From Aphelenchoides besseyi (Eukaryota > Nematoda > Chromadorea > Rhabditida > Aphelenchoididae), in NCBI GenBank assembly GCA_024699855.1, contig JAMPIQ010000001.1, positions 13,826,001 through 13,890,000 on the forward strand: a stretch of 64,000 nt of DNA, written 5' to 3'. Shown piece by piece: positions 1 through 12,900 of the stretch. How positions within the stretch are numbered: the first letter of the stretch is position 1; every line of letters starts with the position of its first letter. The position numbers and the translations under genes are program-made. The notes beneath the pieces are model-generated. The model saw only the letters and a program-made list of their open reading frames with translations, did not search any database and was not told the origin of the DNA.

Positions 1-920
1 TCGCGTTTGCGACATGCTCTTCTTTATGCACGTTATTCATAATCTACAAGAAGTATGAAGATAGCAAAGCGATACAACTTTTCTCAATAATCTAAGCCTG
101 TGCAGAGTGATGAATGAAGAGCAACCAATTCCCACATTCAATCTTAGCTTCAAAAATCGAAAAGATCTCAAGTCATAACACAGAACCGCTGCTTAGTCAA
201 CACAGAGAATTACAACGACAATACGAACTGTAACGGTAATCAAGATCCAGAAATCTCGACATCTATTGAACGACCCGCAACACAACGACAGTCACTTAGT
301 TCTGCAGTTGGGCATGCCAATGGATCGTTTGCCAACTATTTTTTCCAGGCATCAAAAGATCGCGGAAACAAATTCACTCAACGAAAAACAGTGGAAAGAA
401 AAAGGACGATAGTTGGTTTTTAAGAAATGAATAAGTAGTCTGTGTTAGCTTTTGATTCCTTCTTTTCTGATATTTTCATTTAACATTCGTATCTGTGGTC
501 AGAACAATCGGAAAGAGCTTCTAAGAGGGAGTAGGGGTTGTGAGAGACAGAAATAAGGTATCTAGTTAACAGAAAACTAGTTTAATTTGATACACCTCTT
601 TGTTTTTACTGTCGAAATGATTGCTTGGAAAGTTTACTGAAAACAACTAGTCTCTCATCGATGTTTCAAGTACCCAGAAACTTCCGTTATGACGGTCGTT
701 AAAGTGCTCGTTTCTTGGAACTCACGAACTGCACTCAAACATTCGAATTGCGCGATAATGAGGAGTACAGTTTGTTTGATCGAATTTGTTGGAATGCAAT
801 TAAAACCAATGAACATGACAGAGATAATCTCAAACTTAATCGCCTGTACTCTCGATGTAAAAACTCGGACGAATTCAACGGCTCATGTTCATTTACATTC
901 AGTCGTTGGTCCGAATCGAA
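1..920. other. no gene recognised
   Basis: I see no supported exon in this stretch. Short open frames exist on both strands, but they lack good splice borders and protein-like composition. It probably contains the promoter of the gene starting at 921. Confidence 0.4.
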
Positions 921-1923
921 ATGGCGAATTCAATTGTTATTTCCGTTGTGTTCTTTGGGATTTGCTGCTTAACAGTCACAGGTCAATCGTATCCATCGGC
1001 CAATCAAAACGTAACGATTAAACGGCTGACGGGTTTGCTATCTAACTATCTTTCCTACTCGTAAGTTGAGGCTGAATTTCACTTTCGATATCACATATTT
1101 TAGTCAATGGAACGTGGTAAGTCCGGAGATTTGAGTCGGATGTTTGGTGTCTATGTGGGCAGTCACGTATAATCGGAAATGTTTTCATAAACCCACCGTT
1201 GAGCTCACGCAACGTTGTAGTCTCCAAAAAGTCGTAGGAGATCGCAAAAAAGCAAAAACTCCACGCTTTTGCAAATAAAACTGAACTCTTAAGTTTTCTG
1301 ATAACAATTCTTCAGCTTTGCAATACCGTGGCCAACGACGTTTATCTGCAAAAGGATTTCGCAACAGTAAAAAGCGATGTAATGAATACAGCGTAAGTTT
1401 TTGCTATACGAACCAGCTCAATCTAAACATACATCGATAGCCGATATGAGTGCTCTCTATTACTTTAATTAATTTTCCGTTCAGAATGGCTCAACTGACA
1501 TCGTCCCAATACTCAGCTATTATGAGCAAAGCGACCATGTTGATCTTGAAAATGGGTCCAACCAAAGTGACCGGAGCTTTGAACAGCGTTCTCACCGTTC
1601 TCGGCAATAACTTAGGTCCATTCTACACTCAGTTGAACGCTTTTTCAAAAAGTATGCAAACACGAGGATTGAAACCGGCTGCTTGTTGGAAAGAACAATT
1701 TCGTCTTGTCAACTCGGCAAGTCAACAGATTAATCGTCTGATTTCAAAGGTTTTAGTTCTTAACATTGAAACGTGTGAATACGATCTTCACTCGTGTGTC
1801 CCTGCAATTCTCGAAGAGCGATTGGCAGACGTTCAGCTCTTCGCTCTCATCGTTTTTACGCTTCTCCAAGTATGGACTCTAGTTTTCCCAATGAACATCT
1901 TCAATTCGACAAATGATCAATAA
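921..1923 (+). CDS. secreted helical protein, unknown family
   Basis: Exons at 921-1060, 1104-1116, 1316-1392 and 1485-1923 join in phase to about 222 residues. The start is the ATG at 921 because it opens a clear signal peptide (MANSIVISVVFFGICCLTV, then a likely cut after VTGQS). Exon 2 is a 13-base microexon. It is bracketed by TTTTAG and GTAAGT and is needed to keep the frame: splicing exon 1 straight to exon 3 gives an early stop. The mature part is helix-rich and low in cysteine (two near the C-terminal half: ETCEYDLHSC). The last 30 residues contain a hydrophobic stretch (LFALIVFTLLQVWTLVF), which could be a GPI signal or TM anchor, unless an unrecognised intron lies in exon 4. AATAAA overlaps the stop codon at 1919-1924. 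I do not recognise the family; a parasite-type secreted protein is an inference from signal peptide and composition only. Confidence 0.6.
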
Positions 1924-2157
1924 ATTTCTCAGCGAGCATTCGGTTTCACGGAATCTTCTGTTTGACTGAGCGAATTTTATTGTCGGTTTCGAAAACTATT
2001 ACAAGATTCTTAGAACGGAAATAATAAGTTAGTTGGTTTTGTATGTACAAAAAATTCGGGAAGATAAACTCCAGCTGAACAGTGGACTTCTTAACAAAAA
2101 ACTCTTTGGTGTGAACTAGTAAGTTGAAGACAAATAAGAAAAAGTCTACAAAACAAA

Positions 2158-3504
2158 TCATTTCGCACGTTGTCCCTTGACTCGAATGTCTAATTTGGTT
2201 CGCAGAATACTGAAAATACGATTGTAATAAAAAGTTCAAATCGAAAACACTAAAGCACGGCAACACCGAACTCACTTACTGGTTGATTGATGATCGTGAA
2301 GGTGCTGCAATGAATGAAGTCAGACGTTTGTTTTGGTGAAGAGATGCAATAATTAGCATTGCGAATGCTACTAACCTGTATCTGGAGTGCAAACTTTGTT
2401 TCGTATCAACAGGTCACGGATCTCGGACTGCCGCGAACAACCATAACGAGCCTGATAACTGCGAATCGTTTGAACCAACGGCGATTCCAATCGACTCTCT
2501 TTTGCGTCTTTTGGTTTAACCGAACCAGTTGCTCGGAATCTGAAGCACCAAAGATTTTAGAAAGTCGCTTTCAATATTACCGATTCAGAATCTTGCTGAC
2601 ACACGAATGAGTGATTTGCATAGATTTCGAGATGTCACAGATTTTCCATCCACTTGTGAACAAATTCACGATGTGTTGGCGTTCGTTAAGACTCAACGGT
2701 AAGCCGGGATTGTAAGTTCGACCCAATTGATTCGTTCCTACAAGAGTTGTGCATAAGACTACGAGAAGATCCAATTGAAAATGTTAGTAAAAGCCAACAG
2801 AAAAGAAGCAAAACTCAACTGCAAGCAACACGCAAAATGTTTAAACTCCCATCACCGTATTCAAACTCCACAAGCTCGTTCTCACCGGAATTCCTTGCCG
2901 AAACGTTTCGATTCAGAAGTTTTCGTGGCGCCGAACTCCGTTTTGTGCTTTTGGTTTTGACTTCTCCGTTCGTCGGTTCTTTCTTTGGTACCAAAAGTGG
3001 AGAGGTTGTTGATAATAAGTTATTGGATGGATCGATCCTTTGTTGGTTATAAGAGCCTTCCAGCATTCCGTAATCATTGTAACTCTCAAGCACGGCTGTT
3101 GGAAAGGAAAAGAATGTCATGGATTGATTTTGATTTCCGTCTGTTACAATTGACGCCGCTGTCGATGATGAAACAGTTGAAGGCGCCGGACTAAAACCGT
3201 CAGAGAGTAGTTCGGCTGAGTCACGACTCAAGTTGAGTAGTGGCGGTGGTAACAGAAGGCTACTAACTGATGGCGACTTTTGTACCGATCCAATAGCCAG
3301 TTCATCGATGGACGGTAATGGACAGTGAACGTTCGATGAGTGAGTTGATGTCGGTGTGGTCGGAGTACTCAGTTCGCCCTGAACTCAATGGTTAGTTAGC
3401 ATAATCACACGTTTTCTGACCTTAAGCCACGCATAGAAATCTCGTTCGAGGGCCTCGGGAGTTGAAGTGTCGATGAGCCACTCCTTTGGATCACCGCCAA
3501 TCAT
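2158..3504 (-). CDS. divergent paired-domain (Pax) transcription factor
   Basis: Exons at 3504-3421, 3378-2886, 2737-2581, 2539-2376, 2304-2280 and 2209-2158 join in phase to 324 residues. Residues ~1-190 are Ser/Thr/Pro-rich and look disordered. Residues ~193-316 form a paired domain, read from the sequence: the PAI half starts GTNQLGRTYNPGLPL and contains CDISKSMQITHSCVSKIL. The linker is ATGSVKPKD. The RED half contains SPLVQTIRSY and EIRDLLIRNKVC and ends SRSSINHILRTK. The protein stops about ten residues later, so there is no octapeptide or homeodomain. Pax proteins bind DNA through both half-domains in the nucleus and control development. Having the paired domain at the C-terminus after a long tail is unusual. 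It could be related to eyegone-type or nematode-specific Pax; I cannot place it more finely. The 25-base exon 5 and all phases agree, so the gene appears intact. Confidence 0.85.
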
Positions 3505-6500
3505 ATTGTTTCAATTTGTGGTGAAAACGAAGAAGCTCACGAACTGAAAACAAACTAATGAAAACGTTTAAAGATTCAGTTAAACAACGTAGAAAACCGC
3601 GTAATCGACAGAAATTGAAAAGGCGTTAATGTTTAAGCGATGAATTTTTTGGATTAGTCGAAATCCACGACACCAGATGACTGGAGCTGGATTTCCGTTT
3701 TGATGTTTTCAATCGACGAAAACAAGTTAATTAGCCTCAAGAGTCAAGCCTTTTGCCCTTATACTGTAGGATGGTCTAAATCGGTTTGTAAGTTGAAATA
3801 CAAAATCGTAGCCTCATATTCCCAGTTTGTTCATTTGGAACACTGAAAATCTGCTCGAACCTAATCCCCGGCTCAACACGACCGAATCGGACGTCCACGG
3901 CGAGCGGTTTGTATCTTCGGCTAATAACAACTTTACGGTTTTTCAAAGCGGCCCAAGAGATCCTGGTCATTGAACGCAATGAAGATAAGTTTGCAAACAA
4001 AACTACCAAACAAACAACTCGAAGATCATTGTAGTAAAAATAAAATGATTAAACCCATTTTTAATTATCATTTTCCTTTAGTTCCTCCTTCGCTTTAATC
4101 TTCCCGTTTACTCTACCACTTACGTCATTTCTCTTTTGTTACTCAGTCATATAATCTTCGTCTGTACTACAAAGTCTTGAACGCGATGCACTATCGACCA
4201 ATTTGTAGGGAACACGGACATCAGACAAAAACTTCCTTGATGTTTTCGCAAATAAGGAACCTACGAGTTTTGAAGTCTACCGATGACTTGAGATTTTAAT
4301 TTCTGGATTTCAACTGACAATCAGATGGCGGATAAGAGCGAAGACGACTTGAAACATGAAGCTAAAGACCGCGTATTTATAGCTTCTAAGGGCGTGAATA
4401 CAAGCGACAAATTGCAACACAATTAGAGAGGATCATTCAGGCCAATATAGCCGCGTGAGTATCAGATTGTGATCGAAAGTTTACCGGAAATACATTTTTA
4501 CTTAAAAATCCACGTGGTTCACTTACAATTATTTCGAATACAAATTCAGAAACCATTGGACAGGTGAACGCGTGTTTCGGACTTTTGCACAATTTGAGGA
4601 TGGAAAGGACGAGAAGAAGATTGTGCTGCAAACCTAAAGCCGACCCTTCGAAGACCTTTCGTCCCTCCTCCAACGACTCAATCAGTTTGCTTCAGTTGTG
4701 CCTGCCAAAGTGTTTCTATTGAAAGAGGATCAGAGGTTGATGCAAAAAGGTCTGCTTTAAAAAAACTGCGCAGCAGCTGCGTTAACGCGGATCGCTGTTC
4801 CAATTCGACGCAAATTTTTGCGTCCAAAAGTTTAAAAAGTCAACAGGAATTCGTGACGCCAAAACGCGAAGAACAAAGTTCGAAGCGCACACACTTTTGC
4901 AGATGATTTTTGTTTGCAACATTCATAATCGAAACGTGGAAGACGAATGCCATCGCTCATCTTCACCACGCAACAGGACGGCGCGTGAGCTCATCAAACA
5001 CCGAATCCAATCCGAAAACAATTGCGCCGTTATTGCGGAAAAAACGTGTGGTTGTAAATTAGCTTACAATTGAGACGTCGCAACGTGATCGTGGCGCAGT
5101 GAGAGCGACGGCGCTCTTCAGAAAACGTTCTGCGCGATGGAAAAAATGGAAAGCGTCGTCATTTTTGCCGTACAATACGCGAGAGGGAGACAAGTGGAAG
5201 CCGAATCCACGACGAAGAAGCTCAATTAAACGAGCTCATCATCTTTTCTTGGCGCAATGGAAAACAAAGGACGGGAGAGAACAATTCGAATGCTCGAAAT
5301 GGTCCAATACATCGCACTAATTTCTCATTACCGTAACCTACAGGTCGTCTGCTTGTTTTCGAGCGTCTGCTTTACGACTTCTGTGAACAAACTCGAAGAA
5401 CGACTTCGCTTTCACAAACCAGCAGTTTTTGATGTGACGACTGTTGGATTCGGACTACAAGTTCCAAGTTTCAATAACTGCCCAGTTGGGTACAAAAACG
5501 ATGAGAGTTATTTTAATCATGAACGGCTAATAAACAGAAAATCGTTGAAGATTTGCGAACTCTGAAGTCCAAAAGCTATCTAGAAACTAAGAACAAAAAA
5601 TTGTCGACAAACAACTTTTTGGCAGTAAATTCAATTCCCTTGAACAGCTTGTTACTGAACGGTTGGCTTGTTTGATCTTATTGCTTCGCTAGACTCCCTC
5701 CAAAATCATTCTACAATCTCTAGCCGTATGATTAAGGATCATGATCTACACGAAGCTCATAATTCGAAAGTTTTTATCCTCAGCCCGTTAACATTTCTCA
5801 ATCAGAGTTGTGCTTTGATGCACCTGAGAATGTTCAATAAAGCTCTTTGACTATCTTTGTTGCTCCTTTCTCGATTTTGTATCTGATCTCTGGTGCATAA
5901 ACAAACAAAAATGTGCGAAAACGATTCACGTTTTCATTCATTTCTTCATAACAAATTTCACTGTAGTTTTCCTTCATTCGAGAAAAGTACAAAGATAAAC
6001 CGTTTCTAAGAAAGCTATTCACTAGTCACTAACCTGCAGACAAAACTCGCGACTATAAAATGTCCTGAGCTTCAGCTGGTTACTAACACAAAACTCTTGT
6101 GACGTAGCTATGTGTATTGAAACAAATATTTGAACTTATAATCCTTGGTCATGCAACAACGGCACGTGACTTATCGTACAATCACAAACACACGGGTTGC
6201 AGCGAAACGTAGATACCATAGAAATATGAGCGCGGATTACAAGATTGTTCAAAGCGCAAACTAACTCGAACGATATCGAGGATCCGGTTCCGTCGAGCGA
6301 ACAAATTCGAATCAAAACTGACAGTTGATGAAAAGAAACCCTCGGGATTCACGCAGTGGAATGCTCAAATGGACAATTCCATTTCGCAGATCAACAACAT
6401 CCGCTTCTCTTTTTCACTCTCGTTTACGACTTCTCAAGCAAATCAAATTTCAACGATCGAAATGCCGATTGACCCACAACCGAGAGATTAATGAGTCAAT

Positions 6501-7584
6501 AAGTGAACGAAAGTGAAGTTCGATATGTTTAAGGGGCTCCAAGAATATCTTAGCATCCAAACTTCAAATGATATTAAGTATCAAAGTTACCTGTTAATAC
6601 GAAATGATGTCAAGAGCACTAGTCCGTGGCATTAATTTGAAAATGTACAAAACTTGCTCGGATTTGTACTCACGCCTTTAAACCCTCAAACATTAAATAC
6701 CAAGTTCTATGCGATGAATAAGTGAAAACCAATTGCTGGAAGCAATGAACTTCGACCAGCAACAACTGCACAATTTGAACAGCCGCAACGATGGCACAAA
6801 CATTGCTGGAGGGTCATTAGGGACTCACATTCAACGATTCAATTCCGGAAATTCGAATCACGAGGACAAGAGTTCAGGAAAAGCTCGGATTCTTTATTCC
6901 ACTGTTGACCTACGTAAACTTTTGCAGTTGGACAAATTCACGAGGCCGAAGAGCGTCCACGTTGATGTGGACAAAATTCATGAATTTGCATAGATTGAAA
7001 CGAAAACTCGTTCCAAAATTTTTTCTATACAACAAACATCCGGTAGTTGTTGGAAGGGCGGGGAGTCAATTTCCGATTTTCTTCGATTAACTGCCGGGGA
7101 TTAGGGTCAAATACGCCCGCTGCTTTTGCACGAATAGAAAATCGAAATGGAAAGCGAAAACTCATGATGTCGATCTGAAGTTTGTATCGATTTCGATTAA
7201 AAAGCAAATTTGAACTGGAATTACGGTCATATGTCAAATGGTAACATCTGATGGCCGAAGACTTTTGAGACTACAAAATCTGAACATTCAACACAAAAGT
7301 TTGTTTTCCCGAAATTTCTCGTTGGACCCTAAATTTGCTGACAGTAAACCAATGGATGCAAACTACAACTCGTGCACTTGAACTTTTAAAGAAGAACCCC
7401 AACGGTTAATCGCTGCAAGCGAAAGGGAACGTTCAGATCGACGATTACTCACTTGTGTGTTTGACTCACTTTTGAAAAGTGTGTTTCAGCTCTGACACGC
7501 GAAATTCGTTTTCGACTAAAAACAGTCTTTTCATTGCTTTAAAGTTATTGTGTTAACTACCGATTCTTGGAATCTCGAAGCTCA
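3505..7584. other. long stretch without a confident gene
   Basis: I find no recognisable family here. One weak candidate lies on the minus strand at about 4045-3776: two exons joined through a GTAGTT...ACCAG intron would give about 70 residues (internal sequence YKPLAVDVRFGRVEPG) ending at a stop at 3776. Other short frames at 4437-4673 (-), 5257-5565 (+) and 6733-6993 (+) lack signal peptides, repeats or convincing splice contexts. The stretch also holds the upstream region of the Pax gene (next to 3504) and of the secreted gene at 7585. Confidence 0.35.
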
Positions 7585-8328
7585 ATGAAACAATTCACGC
7601 GCTTTTTCGTTCTTTCGATTTGTTTTTTCGCTCTTCAAACGTTTGCTCGTCGCTTGGAAGCGTCCGAATCGACAGTCTACACTTCGAAATGTGTTAGTAC
7701 ACGTCCCGTGTAAGTTTCAAACTTTTCAATTATGAACCCAAAGATTAGAACACTCTACGGTCGTTGTGCTGAGTCAGCAGCTACAATTAGAATTCCGAGT
7801 ACAGATGTGTTTTCATTTGAGCTTGCAGCCCCAAATGCCACGTTTGACCGACAGTACACGAGAATCAACGTACGTTTTCCAACACCTACCAATTAATCTC
7901 AATCTTTAGATCACATTAATAATCGGTGGTTGTGATTTTGACGTAAACTTCCACACAGAACCAACCACAGAATACGAGTATCTGCCATTCGATGAAAATC
8001 ACTTCGAACTTTGGGTCTTCTTTCAACGCGGTCAGAAGATTTTTCATTCTGTTGAGCAATTGATTTTTGCAGTCAATTCAGATGTCCATCCGGGTGGTCG
8101 TTTGCCGTTGCGTATGACCGTTCGAAATGGTCTTCTGTATCTTAAAACTTCGGAAATCAATCGAAACTGTCGAATTAGCTTTAACCAAAACGATTCGATT
8201 ACAACAGTGGAATTAAAATTGAACAAAAACGGACAACCAATCACTCATCCAACATTCCAAATCTCTTTCGTAAGTTTTGTCATTGCTACGGGACTATTCA
8301 GACATTTAGGATGATGATGTTCGACTAG
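7585..8328 (+). CDS. secreted protein, unknown family, beta-rich
   Basis: Exons at 7585-7709, 7749-7869, 7910-8269 and 8302-8328 join in phase to 210 residues. The ATG at 7585 opens a signal peptide (MKQFTRFFVLSICFFALQTF, cut likely after FAR). The mature protein has few cysteines (CVSTRPV, GRCAES, GGCDFDV, RNCRIS) and alternating hydrophobic patterns that suggest beta strands, for example FELWVFFQ and LLYLKTSEI. The last exon codes only eight residues, ending MMMFD. A potential AATAAA lies at 8422. The pattern 'PF..NHFELWVFF' loosely recalls a galectin fold, but the galectin sugar-binding residues are not seen, so I leave it unassigned. It converges with the BTB gene that ends at 8588 on the other strand. 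Confidence 0.65.
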
Positions 8329-8587
8329 TCGGAAGTTAACTCTGCGGTTCTCCGCAGCTTCGATGGACGTGAAAATACTTCAATTCATTTCTATGTCAAA
8401 CGATCGTCTTTCTCTTAGAAGAATAAATTTTATTCGTTAGTCTAGAAGTATTTACAATTACGCTCTTTTGTGCATAACCGATTTGATCGGCAAATGTGAT
8501 TGTCCAATACACGTGTTGAAAAGGAAATTGATGAGAACATCTATCAAAGAAAGTGAGTCGAATTGGGAAAGGAGCAAGATAATTCAA

Positions 8588-9912
8588 TCAGTTCGAAGTA
8601 GTGTATTCTTTGGCGAATTTGTCCATCAGCTGCTCAAGCAACGTCGGACAAGGAGTAGCCAGACATTTTCGACAACAAGTTTGTCGGCAAGTTGAACAGA
8701 CCAAGAGATTGTTTTCTTCCGGCGAGCTACCCAAAGCTTCGGTACGACAAACACGACATGGAATCTTCAATCGGGCTTCATTCAAGAAATCTCCATGATT
8801 CAAATTGCCGAGTTTGTATCTGAAACGACTCGAATGCAAAGTCTATTGCCGTGAACTCACTCGATCATTGTTGCGTCGAGCAAACTGCTGATAATGGGCG
8901 CAATTTCCACATGTTTCGGCGTATGAGCGATCATTTTGACGGGGTTGTTGCCCATTCGTTCGATTTCCATAAGTCCGATTACGCCTTGCAAGAGGCGAAC
9001 TTTCGTTCGCTTGTTCATTCCATACTTGTAAGCATCGTTCAATAGGCCGGCGGTGAAAATGGCGGAAAGTTCATCGGATTTCAATGGCAAACGAGCAACG
9101 AAAAGCTCGCAGGCAGCTTTCAACTTCTGGACATTGAATGTTCGCGACATACGAGCAAGAACCGGGAATGTTTTTACTGAAAAGATCAGAAATTAATCGA
9201 AGCTCAAATGTTGTGTCTGTCAATGAGTCACGTGCTTTTCGCTTCACGTCAACAAACAAACAAATCAATCAAAGTGCGCACTATCGAAACGACATCCAGT
9301 TTTGCGAGATCAAATCGACTTACTTGTTACTGGAGTTGCGAATAAACCGAAATCCGTTGGACAACATGCACGTACTGCCTCCAAAACATCGTCGTAGTTC
9401 AGATCGTCGAGCTTCGGTTCGACCGACGATTTGTGTCCCATGGTCGATTCGCGAAGAAGAAATGCCGAGATTTGCGGTGAAATGTCGGCGGCTTGTTTCG
9501 GATCGATCCACAAACTTCGATTGGCAACTCGCACCTCCAAAGGCCGTGAACGATGCGGAACACGATAGTCGACCTAAAGAATTGAAGTCGAATAAGCGAT
9601 AAAGTTGCTCACCTGTTTGACACTGTTACGACCACCAACTTTCAGATCACTATGAATTCGCGGGGTCACTGATTTCTCGTTTTCGTATTGAAAATAACTC
9701 GACGGATTGCCGAGAACTTCGGTGAGCGGATCGGCGAAGCGTACGGGAGTTCGTGGAGTGAAAGCGGAGCGAAGTGACGACATCGAACTGTTGGCGCTGG
9801 AACGTAGAGCCGATTTAAACGGAAGCATCGCCGGCCGATCCAAATAGAAGTCCGGAAAGCGGTTGTGTACATCGGACAGCGGAGTGCCAGGCGAAACGTT
9901 CACTTCGGACAT
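8588..9912 (-). CDS. BTB/POZ-like protein with cysteine-rich C-terminal motif
   Basis: Exons at 9912-9613, 9573-9324, 9176-8861 and 8819-8588 join in phase to 365 residues. Residues 1-100 are low-complexity (SSANSSMSSLRSAF). From about residue 108 a BTB-like core is visible: LEVRVANRSLWIDPKQAADISPQ, then LDDLNYDDVLEAVRACCP, then NVQKLKAACELFVARLP, with helices continuing through ~290 as in a BACK-type extension. The C-terminal ~60 residues contain CRVC and CSTCRQTCCRKC, spaced like a small zinc-binding module, followed by CPTLLEQLMDKF. BTB proteins usually dimerise and act as Cullin-3 adaptors or transcription regulators; which applies here is not visible. The BTB call rests on pattern reading, not on a search, and the pairing with a cysteine motif is unusual. 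Confidence 0.65.
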
Positions 9913-12900
9913 TTCGAATTCTGCTCCTGCAACATAGTCAACTGTTTAAATAGCCGACAGTACGGGCTTTAAAGGTCAGAACAAAGAACGCACAAAACAA
10001 CGACCTTCGAGACCCGAAGCTTCCAGCCAACAAACTTTGTTCGAAACCACCGAAATAAGCACACCGACACTGAGAATCAAAAACAATTCTGAAGCGCAGA
10101 CGATTGACGGAACGTCACGCAAATTTCCGCGGCCTCTCGATGTGTTTTTCCAAAAACCATTGGGCGACACGTTTCAACACGTTGATAAACAAAAACATCA
10201 ACAATCAAACGGAAACGTACGAACGTTTTCGATCGATCGAAAAGCTTCCATTTCTCGCAGAAACCCAACAGTTTCATCGGAATGCCAATCTTCTATTGAG
10301 ATCGTCGCGGCGATTGAGCGCAAGTGACTGCGAAGATAAAAAAAGCTTTTGCAGCGGCACATTTCCCAACGATTCGAAGGTCTTGCAAGTGCTCGTGCAC
10401 TGCAGATCGATTGACCTTACACTTAAACTCAAAAACCTACGGTAATCTCTGAATCGAAAACGAGTTTACTCCCCACCAAACCATTCGAACAGTTTTTTAC
10501 AACAACGAAACGGTTATACGAGAGGTAATGTTCCAATTTCGTCAATCACTCCAACGGTCATCAATCGACCGTTCACAAAGACGGAAGCCGCCGAGATCGT
10601 CCACAGAAACAGCACGCGAAATTCATCGGCGGCTCTTCATCGAGACCCATCAAACAGAAGCCGCCCATCGGATTCACATGAAAACCAGGCGACTGTTGAT
10701 GGAGCACGTGCGTTTGAACCCCACGAAGAGATAAAGACACCTATTTCTGGAGCTTCAAATGTTTCTCATCGAACAATAACACTGGTTTATGGAGAACAAC
10801 AATCGATGGAATCGTGGCTGATAATCGAAAACAAATAAAAACGGACGTCTGGTCGGGTTTAACGACAAAAGCGATCGCGACAAAAAAACCGAAATCGCCG
10901 TTGGCTATGAACCCAAAAATAAGATCGCGAAGCGTCGTTGTCGAATCCGCGTCGGTGGGAATTCACGTGAAAACGCACGTTTCCACAGAACTCGACGGCC
11001 AATTTGCGTTTCTGCGAACGCCGAGCTTGAGGTCTCCGCGGACAACAACGATCGAATTCCACGCTTTCAAACGCACTGACCAGTCGGACGGCGCGAATCT
11101 CAAACGTGTCGCGTGCGGACGTTTTGGGTTCGAAATTGAAATGAAGGACGTGAAAACGTTAGACGGAAAGTTTTTGCGTCCAATTTTCTAAAAACAGTCA
11201 TCACCGGTTTCCGCTTCAACAGAAGCGAAGATCACCCGCTCGTTTATCATTGTGCGTAGAGGACACGCGAAAAACAACGTTGTGGTGCGTGTCGTTGAAT
11301 TGCAAAGTTTACGCTACGCAGGTGCAAGTGTTTACTCCCGAAACAGATTCCCAAACTTTGTCCTCTGCGTTCAGAACCCAGAAACGAGATTCCGCGGTTT
11401 TGATAACAAAAAACCTGAGTAGCTTGTTGTTTTTCAATGAAGCAGCTGGCTGGAGGTTATGAGCACACGGAAATGTTTATAAAACGACAATCGACTAGGG
11501 AAACGGAACCTTGTTTTTGCACTCAAACTTTCCGCTCATTCATCAGCTTTTTATTGGTTGTGGAATTCCGATAAGAAAATGAACAATCTTTTAAAGGTTC
11601 CCACAATCACTCCGCCCACTTCGTTAACGCGCACGTGCAGCTTTCTTGCAACTTCCGAGTCACAATAATGCAACGAAATCGTAAAAAACCCTATCGACGG
11701 TCAAAAGTCAACGCTAACGACCTTCGAAGAAACTCAAATTCGCGTATTGCGCACCTACAACTCACGTTCAACGCTTGATGGGCGACAAAAAACCTTAAAA
11801 GGTCTGCTGCGCGTTGAGTTTGCGACTTTCGAGCCGCTCACCTTCTCAATTACACCAACAGCTCCTCGAATACGAAAACCCACCATCTTGGACCCCGCAG
11901 TTCACGTGTCCGCGAGTACTTTGCGCGTTCGCTTCAAACTTCAGCCCTCGGTTATGATAAGCGTAAGTGCTGGGTTCAAGACTTTAGTGCCAAAATAGTG
12001 CTTCAACGAGAATCAGATAAAAACGCTTAATTGGTTAGTTTGAATTAAAAATTTAAAAGCAGTGCTTTTCGCTGTCCAATCGCTCAACAGTGTGTAAAAT
12101 ACGATGATATCACCAAAGTGGATTTGCCATTAGAAAGAAAAAAGAATGAGTTATCGAATAGAAACATGAAAACAAATTTGCGGAAACCAAATGGAACGCT
12201 GAAAACGTAAATGGACTAGGATCTTGATTTTTGTGAAAGATCTTGGTTGTAGGTTATGCAATTTAAGCAACGATGATCCACGGATTTCAAGTAATGAATC
12301 GACGCGGACCAACTGGGTTTGACAGTCATTTTGTTTCTGATGTTGCAAATACCATCATGAAATAATTGACTAATGTGGAAAAACAACTTTACTTACAGAT
12401 AAGGATACTACGACAAGTTCGGTCATTAGCTTGCTCGGGAGCATCGAAAGTAAGGTCAAGCTGAACGCAAGTGAGTATGCACGTTTCATGAGGTTGTTTT
12501 CGTATAGTTCTATCTCATTCATCGCAAGTCCAAAGCGAAACATCTCAATATGAGCACACAAAGACTAGAAAGTAAGTAACCTATATTCCCACATCAACGT
12601 CGTATCACCAATTGAACGAAACTATGCGGACGTTCTGTGTCGGTGACAGAAGGTAGTTTGATCAACGCGTAAACTTTACGATTTGATTATGAGGAGAGGA
12701 ATGGTATTCTAACGCGCTTGAAAGGCTTTCCGACAGCTGTTCCGACGCAACGAATCGAGCGCAACAAGCGACGAGTTTTTTGCGGTTTTGACAGAGTTTG
12801 GGCGTTTGCCAAATGTGATCGGTTGGCGATCACATAACATCCGCCTTCGATCAGAACACCGTAATGGTCGAGGGCCCAGTGTTTCCGATGATCCAATTAC

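Noticed and set aside
1946..2275. 109-codon minus-strand frame downstream of the Pax gene
   Set aside because: It covers the last Pax intron, a different frame of the last exon, and 3' UTR; the spliced Pax reading explains the conserved part.
7585..8328. Galectin assignment for the secreted protein
   Set aside because: Only a loose hydrophobic pattern fits; the sugar-binding His, Asn, Trp and Glu/Arg set is not visible.
10037..11191. Overlapping plus-strand frames
   Set aside because: Basic, Ser/Arg-rich, without splice borders or recognisable motifs; likely chance in a GC-richer stretch.
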